NCBI RefSeq assembly: GCF_007896435.1
Contig: NZ_VCBL01000002.1
Location: 124,001-188,000, forward strand
Source: Rummeliibacillus suwonensis
GTDB taxonomy: Bacteria; Bacillota; Bacilli; Bacillales_A; Planococcaceae
DNA: 64,000 bases
Reading direction: 5' to 3'
Shown here: one piece after another, positions 52,577 through 60,846 of the stretch
Layout of the letters: every line of letters starts with the position of its first letter
How positions within the stretch are numbered: position 1 is the first letter of the stretch
The notes under the pieces: model-generated
The model's database searches: none
Told to the model about the DNA's origin: nothing
What the model saw: only the letters and a program-made list of their open reading frames with translations
Position numbers and translations under genes: made by a program

Positions 52577-55500
52577 TTATTTTGAAATGTTGATATAAAG
52601 TTTGCCTGCAGCTTTTTGAAGTGTTTCGTTTTTAAAGCTATCTACTGCTTTTACTTCGATAACCGCTCCATCCGCTACGGTTCCTTCTGGTACAGTCCAG
52701 TATCCTACATAATGTCCTGGTGATTCTTCGGATAGTGGCAATTCTGTTGCATTTTGTGTGGTACCGTTCACGTTCGTTAACGGCATATGAATATAGAATG
52801 TTGATTTTAAATCTGGCTCGCTATCAAATGTGATTTTAACCGTTTTACCAGTTGTCAGCGTAATGTCATCCGCAGGCGTTAAATTTTCAATAACGGGTGC
52901 TGAATAATCCGCAGCGATCGAAACTTTTTTCGTTATTTTATTGCCAGCTTTATCTTTTGCCACAACTTTAATGTCGTTGACTCCCTCATCTAAAAGAATA
53001 CGAAGAGTGTATTTACCGTCCGTTACTTTAGCATCTTTTCCATTTACTCGTACCCAATCAAGGTTTTCGTCGTTAATGGAGCCTTCAACGGTAGCCGTCT
53101 CTCGATTTGTCTTAGAACCATCTTTTGGACTATCGATGGTTAGGGATGGTTTTTTTGTATCTAGGATCACTTTGACAGATTCGGATTCACCTGTTACTTT
53201 ACCGTCTAGCTTAGAAACTGCTGAGAATGTATTAGCACCTTCTTGTAATGTAGCTGGAATCGAGAATTTGCCATCATCGCCTACAACCGCTTGTCCTATT
53301 TCTTGATCGTTTTGTTTGAGCGTGATCTCAGTTGTTGGCGAAGCCGTACCTTCAACCTGAATGGCTGCTTCATTTGTCACTTTGTTTGCGGTTGGAGATG
53401 TAATGACTGGATTATTCACTTCATAGCTTACGCGTGCACGAATCATATAGTTTCCTTCATCAGCTGGTGATTTTGACCAACTTCCTGAAACGCTTTGATA
53501 ACTTCTTCCAGCATTTTGACCATCTTCATCGGTTGCAAGTCCTGGTGTGTTTGGATGTGCGTTTGTTTGACGATATACCATAAAGAAATCATCTTTGACA
53601 ATGATATTATGCTCACTTAGATCAACAGCTGTCCATTCTCCATTTCGTAGAGCAGTCGCGTCAAAAGGACCGGCAATTTTTTTACCAGGAGTACCATCCG
53701 TTCCACCTGCATCCCATACTTCAACTTCAAATGCCGTATCACCAGGTGTTGGCCATGTTGTATCCCAGAATCGGAATACGCCATCTGTTACGATAGCTTG
53801 TTCTTTTCCTTCTGGCAATGATATTTTCACAGCCCATGCATTGCCGCCAGCATTAAATGCGTGTGCATTTTCTGCAGTACCATCATCGTAACCAATTTCT
53901 CCACCTGGATAAGTGTAGAATGGTTTTAGACTGACATTCTTTGTTGTCGCTTCTGTACCGATCGTGACAGGTATTTCTTGGCTATGATAGCCGCGAGCAA
54001 CTATTTTTAATGTGTAATCTCCATGATAGGCATTTAAAGAGTAATTGCCTTCAGCATCTGTAGTTACAGGCGTGATATTCGCATCTTCTTCAAGTAGAAT
54101 GGTCGCACCTTCTACGCCTTCTCCTGTAGACTCATCTGTTATTTTGCCACTCACTGTGTTTTGAGCGATTTCTTCTAGTGTGAAGTTGGCTGTTGTCGTT
54201 TCATCTGCCCTGATTGTGACGGATTGCTGTTTCGATTTGAATCCATAAGCTTCCGCTTTCGCAGTAAAAGTACCTGCACTGTTTTTCAATGAATAAGATC
54301 CAGTAGCCGGATCGGAATAAACAGAACGATTCGATTCAAGAATATTTATTTGTGCCCCTAATGGTAGAAGTGTTGGGTTTACGACCTTTTCTTCTTTAGG
54401 TGCAGATTCTTTTTTAGGTAATACTGGTGTAATTTTTTTCGGATCGACAGCTTCTTTTTTCGCTTCTTTATCTGTTCCTTTTCCATTAATAATACTTATT
54501 GCTTTGTCCTTCCCTTTTGTCGCTTTACCAGTTTGGGAAACATCTGCTAATGCTACATCATCAATATACCAACCATCTTTGACGATGCTAGAATCTGAAA
54601 ATGCATTAAAGCCGATGTAAATACGTTGACCAGCATATGCAGATAGATCCACCTCTGCATTTTCCCAACTAGTTGACGTACCGGAGACTGTCAGCAACTG
54701 TGTCCAATCTTCTTTATTTGTCGATACAAAGACATTGCCATAATCATATGCTCTACCAGAAGATGATTTTTCAAAATTATACCATTGCTTGAATTGCAAA
54801 TAAGCATTGCCTTCTGGCAAATCGATAGGAGGCATTACTAATGTTGCATTCATATTGTTTGCATAATTTCCTTCTAAATTGGTTGCATATACTTTTTCAC
54901 CAGATGCTGCATTCCCTGGACCAGAAGTTGGTTTTCCCCATTCCCAGCTATCTTCGTTGCCAAATGATGTCCAACCGATTGGTTGGGACTCCAAATCTTC
55001 AAAATAGCCAACTGTAATGCCTGGTTTTACCTTTACAGTGTATTCATCACTTACCACTTCATTGTTTCCAAAGTCATTAATGACCCATTTGTACTTGAAA
55101 TCACCGACTGCGATTTGTTCACCAGGAACGGTAACACTAAACTCACCTGATTTATAATCGCCTGATTTACGACTTGCATCGATACTTTGCCATTCCCCAT
55201 CAGTATCCTTATATTTCAAGACGACAGATGAGATGCTGATATTGTCAGTGACAGAAGCTGTCAGTTCAAAATCCATACCTGCATAAGTTTCTTTTGGCGC
55301 TGTATGTGTTAATACTGGCGCTTCGTTATCTTCACCTTGTTTTGTCACTTGACCTTGCAAAGTACCAAGACCTGAAGCAATCGAAGATACAGCTTGATAC
55401 GCATCTACTAAACCATAGCCATAGCCATGATTAGGCGTCTGCGGATACTGGGAGTCTGTTAAAGGTGTTGCTGTATCGATGAGGATTTGCTCCATTTCAT

Positions 55501-56977
55501 CAACAGTTAAGCTTGCATTCACCTGACGAAGAAGAGCTGCTACACCAGAAACGGCAGGTCCCGCCATTGATGTACCATTCCATCCCCCTTCATATGCACT
55601 GCCCGGTACAGATGAACGAATATTAACACCAGGAGCAGAAACATCAGGTTTGATTTCATCATATGGTGATGGGCCTCGCAAAGAAAAACTTGCTACTGTA
55701 TTGTTAATATCAATTGCACCAGTGGCAAAGCTTTCAGGATAATTTGCTGGTGCTGCAACAGATCCAGGACCACCTGGATTGGTTAAAGTCGTGTTGCCCG
55801 CAGAGAATTCAGGGAAAATTTCAGCTGCGCGCCAGTTTCGTACAACATCACGATACCATTCATCAAGCCCTGGACCTCCTCCCCATGAATTATTGACAAC
55901 GTCTGGTGCCAGATCAACGCGTGCGTTACCACTTGAATCTGTAGGCGCCAATATCCATTGTGCAGCTTCTAAAAGATCTGTATCCGTTCCGCCATCTTCC
56001 GTAAATGCTTTGACAGAAATAAATTTCGCACCTGGGGCAACACCGATTTGGTTAGAGCCATTTGGTTCACTCCCTACCATTGTTCCAGTTACATGTGTTC
56101 CATGTCCAATATCATCATATGGTGTAGCTCGTCCAGCTGAGGTTGCATCAAACCAGTTAAAATCATTCGAAACTTGTCCGGTTGAAGCATTGTAGCCGCG
56201 ATATTTTTGTTTAAGTGCGGGGTGATCCCATTGAACACCTGTATCAATAGTTGCCACGACAGTTCCAGTTCCATCTATCCCCAGCTCCCATGCTTCTGGG
56301 GCCTTCACTCGCTCGACATTCCATTCGATGCTTGAAGTTTTAGCCTTTTCCTCTGAGGCACTTTTAGATTTCTTATCCGTCGCTGTTTTTGTTGCTACTG
56401 ATTTCGTTTTTGAAACCTCTTCTGTACTTGTTTTCGTTGTATAGAGCTGGCGTGTTTCATTTGGCAATACTTTTTCGACTTCATCGAAAGTGGCAACTTT
56501 TTCAGCCACTTCTTTTGTAGCTGTAACAGCTATTCCATTTACGATGAAATAAGATTCAATGTCTTTTGCATTGCCTTTATCTACTTCCTTTTCAAGGTAT
56601 TGCTTTACGGATTCCTGTGATTCAAGTGATGTTGCCTTCAAATCTGATACCACTGCAGAGCGCTGCACAAATTTTGTTTGTTGTGCTGACAATTTGTTCT
56701 TCTCTGCATTTTTTCTAGCTTCTGTAGCTATTTTTCCGACAGATGCTTTTTCTTTGAATTTGATCAAGAAAGTTAATTTTTCATCATCTTTAAAATCTTC
56801 AAGGAGTCTACTACTTACTTTGTTTTTTACAACAATCGCATTTTGACTGGAGTCACTGAAAGACTGGTAAAGATCATTCGTTTTTGCTCCTGCAATATTT
56901 GGTGAAATTAGTGAAAGTGCTATAAGCGCAGATGTCGCAATACTAAATGCTTTGACAAAACCTTCTTTCTTTCTCAT
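52577..56977 (-). CDS. bpr: Bacillopeptidase F-like subtilisin-family exoprotease
   Basis: A 1466-residue secreted S8 protease. Signal peptide 1-31 (ends IAGA), inhibitor I9-type propeptide (about 50-180), then a Lys/Ser/Thr-rich linker. The catalytic triad is Asp245 (VVATIDTGVQW), His292 (GHGTHVTGTM) and Ser470 (NGTSMAGPAVSG). Beyond the catalytic domain come an Ig-like domain (DNEAPVLTHTAPKE..), an immune-inhibitor-A-like beta domain (about 660-820), a Lys/Pro-rich linker, two carboxypeptidase-regulatory-like repeats (VSGKITDESTGEGVEGATIL is one), and C-terminal Big/glucodextranase-B-like domains. Size and order match B. subtilis Bpr (1433). No LPXTG anchor, so it is released or cell-wall trapped. 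Monocistronic, with a dyad (CCTAAA-N6-TTTAGG) 97 bases upstream. Confidence 0.92.
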   Translation of the reverse strand: MRKKEGFVKAFSIATSALIALSLISPNIAGAKTNDLYQSFSDSSQNAIVVKNKVSSRLLEDFKDDEKLTFLIKFKEKASVGKIATEARKNAEKNKLSAQQTKFVQRSAVVSDLKATSLESQESVKQYLEKEVDKGNAKDIESYFIVNGIAVTATKEVAEKVATFDEVEKVLPNETRQLYTTKTSTEEVSKTKSVATKTATDKKSKSASEEKAKTSSIEWNVERVKAPEAWELGIDGTGTVVATIDTGVQWDHPALKQKYRGYNASTGQVSNDFNWFDATSAGRATPYDDIGHGTHVTGTMVGSEPNGSNQIGVAPGAKFISVKAFTEDGGTDTDLLEAAQWILAPTDSSGNARVDLAPDVVNNSWGGGPGLDEWYRDVVRNWRAAEIFPEFSAGNTTLTNPGGPGSVAAPANYPESFATGAIDINNTVASFSLRGPSPYDEIKPDVSAPGVNIRSSVPGSAYEGGWNGTSMAGPAVSGVAALLRQVNASLTVDEMEQILIDTATPLTDSQYPQTPNHGYGYGLVDAYQAVSSIASGLGTLQGQVTKQGEDNEAPVLTHTAPKETYAGMDFELTASVTDNISISSVVLKYKDTDGEWQSIDASRKSGDYKSGEFSVTVPGEQIAVGDFKYKWVINDFGNNEVVSDEYTVKVKPGITVGYFEDLESQPIGWTSFGNEDSWEWGKPTSGPGNAASGEKVYATNLEGNYANNMNATLVMPPIDLPEGNAYLQFKQWYNFEKSSSGRAYDYGNVFVSTNKEDWTQLLTVSGTSTSWENAEVDLSAYAGQRIYIGFNAFSDSSIVKDGWYIDDVALADVSQTGKATKGKDKAISIINGKGTDKEAKKEAVDPKKITPVLPKKESAPKEEKVVNPTLLPLGAQINILESNRSVYSDPATGSYSLKNSAGTFTAKAEAYGFKSKQQSVTIRADETTTANFTLEEIAQNTVSGKITDESTGEGVEGATILLEEDANITPVTTDAEGNYSLNAYHGDYTLKIVARGYHSQEIPVTIGTEATTKNVSLKPFYTYPGGEIGYDDGTAENAHAFNAGGNAWAVKISLPEGKEQAIVTDGVFRFWDTTWPTPGDTAFEVEVWDAGGTDGTPGKKIAGPFDATALRNGEWTAVDLSEHNIIVKDDFFMVYRQTNAHPNTPGLATDEDGQNAGRSYQSVSGSWSKSPADEGNYMIRARVSYEVNNPVITSPTANKVTNEAAIQVEGTASPTTEITLKQNDQEIGQAVVGDDGKFSIPATLQEGANTFSAVSKLDGKVTGESESVKVILDTKKPSLTIDSPKDGSKTNRETATVEGSINDENLDWVRVNGKDAKVTDGKYTLRILLDEGVNDIKVVAKDKAGNKITKKVSIAADYSAPVIENLTPADDITLTTGKTVKITFDSEPDLKSTFYIHMPLTNVNGTTQNATELPLSEESPGHYVGYWTVPEGTVADGAVIEVKAVDSFKNETLQKAAGKLYINISK

Positions 56978-57073
56978 TTACATTCCTCCCTTTTTCTTTT
57001 TTAGATACTACCATTTCCAGCACAGCGGAAATTTAAGTAAAAAATAATCGAAAGAAAAAACCTTTCCTCCTTT

Positions 57074-57091
57074 CCTAAAGTGACATTTAGG
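57074..57091. promoter_or_regulatory. Dyad upstream of the exoprotease gene
   Basis: CCTAAA-GTGACA-TTTAGG, a perfect 6-base dyad with a 6-base spacer, 97-114 bases upstream of the start codon. The position suits a repressor or activator site; the regulator is unknown. Confidence 0.35.
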
Positions 57092-57455
57092 TAACAGAAC
57101 CAAAGGTGCTTTAAAAAATCTCTAGTTGTTATAGTTACTATAAATTAACAGAAATGAAAATTTTGCTATAATGTGTCGATTTTTTTAACTATTCTAAAAA
57201 TTAATACTTATATCCTAATTTCAAAAGGGACTTTAGTAGTTAAATGAACAAAATAGAGGTCTTTGAAAAATCCATTAGTATGCACAAAACTCTTGATATC
57301 ACTGGAATTATGGGGACTATGAATAATTATCATAAAAAACTATGACTCTACTATTGATCAAAAAATGCGTATTTTATCCCATTAAATGGAAAGATAAAGG
57401 ACTCACCTATTAGATTCATAGTTTATAAATAAGGCTAATAGAACTAGTTAAATAG

Positions 57456-57674
57456 ATAAAGTGAAGCTTCCATCAGTGGTGGTTTTCTTCATCCCTCACT
57501 GAAATAGAAGAACTCAGGTTAAAAGCGCCACGTCCTGTGGCAACACCTGAGGGACCAACATCTTGTTGGCCCAAACCAATCGGACTTTTATGGGCAGTTA
57601 ATCCCCCATCTATCTTTCCCGTTTCTCTCTAAATCTTGAGATAGGGGTCTTACCGCCCGTTAAAGCGGGATAAA
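57456..57674 (+). mobile_element. Family A (bcr1-like) element, long form, copy A14
   Basis: 219 bp, ATAAA at 57456-57460 and 57670-57674. Module stem ACTCAGGT (57512-57519) / ACCTGAG (57545-57551). Confidence 0.88.
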
Positions 57675-57700
57675 GAATGCATGATATATTTATTTGTTAT

Positions 57701-58009
57701 CAGGCGTGTTGATTATCCAGTTTAATCCATGAAAATAGGGAGATTCGTTGATTTCCGCTCCGGCTTGCTCGCTTTCCTGCGGGCGAATGCTGGGGGCAAC
57801 AGGATGTTGGTCACGGAGTCGTTGCCACAGGACGTGGCGCCCTTAGACTCCGTTCCTTAATCGCTACGCTGCGGGGTCTCATCTATTCGCTTTTCCCGCG
57901 GGAGTCGAGCAAGCCTCCGCTCCAATCGTTATAAATGACGCTAAAATACAGAGTTTTGCAAAATTACGCCAAACGAACATACCTAATTTTTATAAAATCA
58001 ACACGCGTG
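57701..58009 (+). mobile_element. Family B MITE, copy B5, with perfect 9-bp target duplication
   Basis: 309 bp. Ends CAGGCGTGTTGATT and AATCAACACGCGTG. Flanks ATTTGTTAT at 57692-57700 and 58010-58018 are identical. Module on the minus strand: CGGAGTC (57814-57820) / GACTCCG (57846-57852). Confidence 0.9.
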
Positions 58010-58018
58010 ATTTGTTAT

Positions 58019-58385
58019 TATCTAAAATATGGTATTTGTTAGAATCAACGTAAGCTGGAATGTTTATTTTTAGAAAAAAATTGAGTAAATATAATTTTTA
58101 CCAGCATAGGTAAATATGGGTGCATATTTTTATAAAAACAGGATTAAATATTCATTTTTATATTTTAGAAAGTATTGGTATGTATCTTTTTAATGTACTC
58201 CAATTCTTATTTGTGTCGAAATTGAGTCGAACGTTAGGATTTTGGAGATATATTTATAGGCGTGTTAATTAGGAAAAAGTCAGTATTCTACGATAGGCAA
58301 TTGTTTATTGAAGATAAGGTGAAATTTCAGGGGTGTTATTTTAAGATATTGTTTGATTTTAAATGAGAAGATGATGATGGGCAAA
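58019..58385. other. Intergenic stretch with an orphan family B end
   Basis: AGGCGTGTTAATTAGGAAAAA at about 58258-58278 resembles the left end of family B (compare copy B2), but no matching right end follows. No other feature is seen. Confidence 0.4.
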
Positions 58386-58388
58386 AAC

Positions 58389-58425
58389 AAAGCACCTAAT
58401 CATACAATTGATGAAAAGGTGCTTT
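58389..58425 (-). terminator. Intrinsic terminator of the IDEAL-domain gene
   Basis: AAAGCACCT / AGGTGCTTT stem; on the minus strand it is followed by GTTTTTG. It lies 18 bases after the stop codon. Confidence 0.85.
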
Positions 58426-58442
58426 CTATGAGTGCTGCATGT

Positions 58443-58907
58443 TCAATTTCTTAAGTCCTCCATAGGTTTTAAATCTTCGGTGAGTTTGTAAAATAAGTCT
58501 TTATCTCCTTGCTCTAAAGCTTGATCAATCAGACGTAAACGATTAGAATCTTCTAGTTCTACAATTAGTAAATCTGTCTCTGATGGTGCTTCTAAAAGTT
58601 GTTCGCCAGATTTCAATTCAAGTTCGTCTAAAATAAGTTCTAAATGATCATGAATATTTGAAACTAAGAGTAATTGATATAATGGCAATCGGATAAAACG
58701 AGTTCCTTTTTGGAATACGAAAACTTCAGACAGGTTTTCAATTTGTAATGACGTTAAATTAATCACTATTTCTTTTCCTTCTACAGGGATGAAATGAAAT
58801 AGTTCTTCATCCTTTACAATGGTGAAGTATTGATAGGCAAAAACCATTTTAAGTCGTGCTCCATCTCGTTTCGTGTAGAATGGCTCCATTCTTTTCACTT
58901 CTAACAT
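58443..58907 (-). CDS. IDEAL-domain protein
   Basis: A 154-residue protein. The C-terminal stretch RLIDQALEQGDKDLFYKLTEDL (about 125-146) is an IDEAL domain, named for its conserved sequence and known from YpiB and other Bacillales proteins. The remaining 120 residues are not recognised. They contain a beta-rich front (MVFAYQYFTIVKDEELFHFIP) and a leucine-rich helix. The function of the domain is unknown, though in some proteins it is thought to mediate protein interaction. AAAGGAGGGAG precedes the ATG. Monocistronic, with its own terminator. Confidence 0.78.
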   Translation of the reverse strand: MLEVKRMEPFYTKRDGARLKMVFAYQYFTIVKDEELFHFIPVEGKEIVINLTSLQIENLSEVFVFQKGTRFIRLPLYQLLLVSNIHDHLELILDELELKSGEQLLEAPSETDLLIVELEDSNRLRLIDQALEQGDKDLFYKLTEDLKPMEDLRN

Positions 58908-59274
58908 ACAAGCTCCCTCCTTTGAAGGAATATTCTGATTATTAATATAATATCATGAAATACTGATAATTGACACAAAAATATTTCTCGCCTTTTCTAA
59001 ACATTCCCCCAATCTTTATCAATCACGCCCACAGCTTTTTCGAGCTTGCTCTTTTAGCCCCGATTTTTATTGTTTCAACGAGCGTTTGTACAACCGGATA
59101 TGGATTAAAATCGCATTCATCCCTCCATCTCTAGAGGTGGGTGTCTCCTTAGTGAATCAAGATAAAATTTGCTTATATATGAAAGCTTTATCGTGAAAAA
59201 TTTCCTTTTGCATTTACGAATGGTATCAAAAAGATTTATAATGAAAGGAAAGTTTTTTTGCAGGAGCGAATGAT
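58908..59274. other. Divergent intergenic region with repeat scraps
   Basis: At about 59123-59167, CCCTCCATCTCTAGAGGTGG and GTGTCTCC..GATAAA resemble a decayed right end of family A. Around 59025-59065 there is a weak match to the left flank of family C. The promoters of the IDEAL and SWIM genes must also lie here. Confidence 0.4.
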
Positions 59275-60846
59275 ATGAATACGAATATTTCTGATATTGC
59301 CAAAAGTTACGAGGATTTTATTCGCAATCAAATGGCTCAAATAAGTTTAGATCTTCACACAACAAACACTGAAGATGATGAATTGGTGAGACGTGCTGCA
59401 TTTTTGGCTCGTCATAACTATGTGAAAATTAGTACTTATAGTGAAGAACGTAACGTCATCTCATTCGTAGTTCAAGATGCAACACCGACGAGCGTAACCC
59501 TTCATATAAACACAAGCGATCTAACTTGTGATTGTCCAAAAGAACATTGGTGCCGTCATAAGTTAGCAGCCTTGTTTGTTCTATATCAATATATTGATTC
59601 CTTATCCACATGGCTTGAGGGATTTCGTGCAAAAAAGATGGTGCAGATGAACTTTTTAAAAGATGAGCGATCTCCTGAATCTTGGCTGCGACTTGTGCAA
59701 AATATTTATAAAGCAAATTTATACAATCAACCTGTGTTGAATCCTTATCTTGTAGAGAGCATTTTCTCTGATATGCAAAGGCAGGTTTTCCAACATACTC
59801 CATTCGAACATGAGTGGCAAAACTTGTATAAGTTATTTACCCATATGGCATTATTATCTCATGCTTGGAAACATTTGACACCAACGAATGAGTCTTATAG
59901 AACCTATTACAATCAATTTATCGAACATGAAGCGGAAAAAGTGAAGGAACATATTCGATTGACTTCTTCAAAGTCCCGTCTTTTTGCTACAGATCCTTTC
60001 TATGATACATTACAAAAAATTGTTAATTATTTTCTGTTACATCAAACGGGTTATTTTGAACAACGTTTATATATTTATACTTTTTTCTGGGAGTCTATGT
60101 TCAACGAAAAATCTCGACGTCAATCGGAACTAGCTTTGATCGAAAATGATCGCCATATTGCAGATGATGTTAAATTGGAAAGTATTGAATCTATGTTCTT
60201 AATCATGTTGAAAAAATACGATGAACTTAAGCATAAACTTGCAGGGATTAACGAAGCAGATATGCTTGTCTGGATGGATTTGGCACGGTTTGCAGATCGC
60301 AATGAGGATGATCAGGCACTTTCAATGATTGTACGCGCAATGCTTCCTTGTTTAAATTCGTTCATCAATACCTGGTTATCAACTCGGTATCGCTCAGCAT
60401 TTGTCAACGCTTTCAATAAATTATGTTCAAAAGTCCATCTTAATGACCAAGAAGCTGAAGTTTTATTTTCTGCCTCTGGTATGTACGGTATGCAACCCTA
60501 TTCTCTATTTTTAATAGAACGTGGTCGTTACACAGAGTGGGCAGCACTTCATCATCGTTTTCCTTCATCATTAGCCTATTTAGAACTGTGTGGTTTAAAA
60601 ACTGTATTTGAAAAAAAACCAGATGCTCTTTTACCTTTATATCACGCTCTTGCTATGTCCGAATTAAATCAAAAATCGCGGCAACATTATAAACAAGCTG
60701 TACGTGTTTGGAAAAAGATGAAAACTGCTGCAAAAAAAAGTGGAAAAACGGAATTTTGGAATCATTACGTTGATCAGACTCGTCAACAATATAAACGCCT
60801 TCGTGCATTACAAGAAGAAATTGAGAAAGGAAACTTGAAGCTATGA
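59275..60846 (+). CDS. ywqB: SWIM zinc finger protein (YwqB-like)
   Basis: A 523-residue protein with a SWIM zinc finger: CDC (Cys85, Cys87) and CRH (Cys93, His95) in DLTCDCPKEHWCRHKLAALF. The rest is helical (repeat-like, about 140-520) without a known enzyme domain. AGGAG lies 8-12 bases before the ATG. It overlaps the SNF2 helicase gene by 4 bases (ATGA), the arrangement of B. subtilis ywqB-ywqA. The partner relationship suggests the SWIM protein brings the helicase to DNA or protein targets; the pathway is unknown. Confidence 0.87.
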   Translation: MNTNISDIAKSYEDFIRNQMAQISLDLHTTNTEDDELVRRAAFLARHNYVKISTYSEERNVISFVVQDATPTSVTLHINTSDLTCDCPKEHWCRHKLAALFVLYQYIDSLSTWLEGFRAKKMVQMNFLKDERSPESWLRLVQNIYKANLYNQPVLNPYLVESIFSDMQRQVFQHTPFEHEWQNLYKLFTHMALLSHAWKHLTPTNESYRTYYNQFIEHEAEKVKEHIRLTSSKSRLFATDPFYDTLQKIVNYFLLHQTGYFEQRLYIYTFFWESMFNEKSRRQSELALIENDRHIADDVKLESIESMFLIMLKKYDELKHKLAGINEADMLVWMDLARFADRNEDDQALSMIVRAMLPCLNSFINTWLSTRYRSAFVNAFNKLCSKVHLNDQEAEVLFSASGMYGMQPYSLFLIERGRYTEWAALHHRFPSSLAYLELCGLKTVFEKKPDALLPLYHALAMSELNQKSRQHYKQAVRVWKKMKTAAKKSGKTEFWNHYVDQTRQQYKRLRALQEEIEKGNLKL

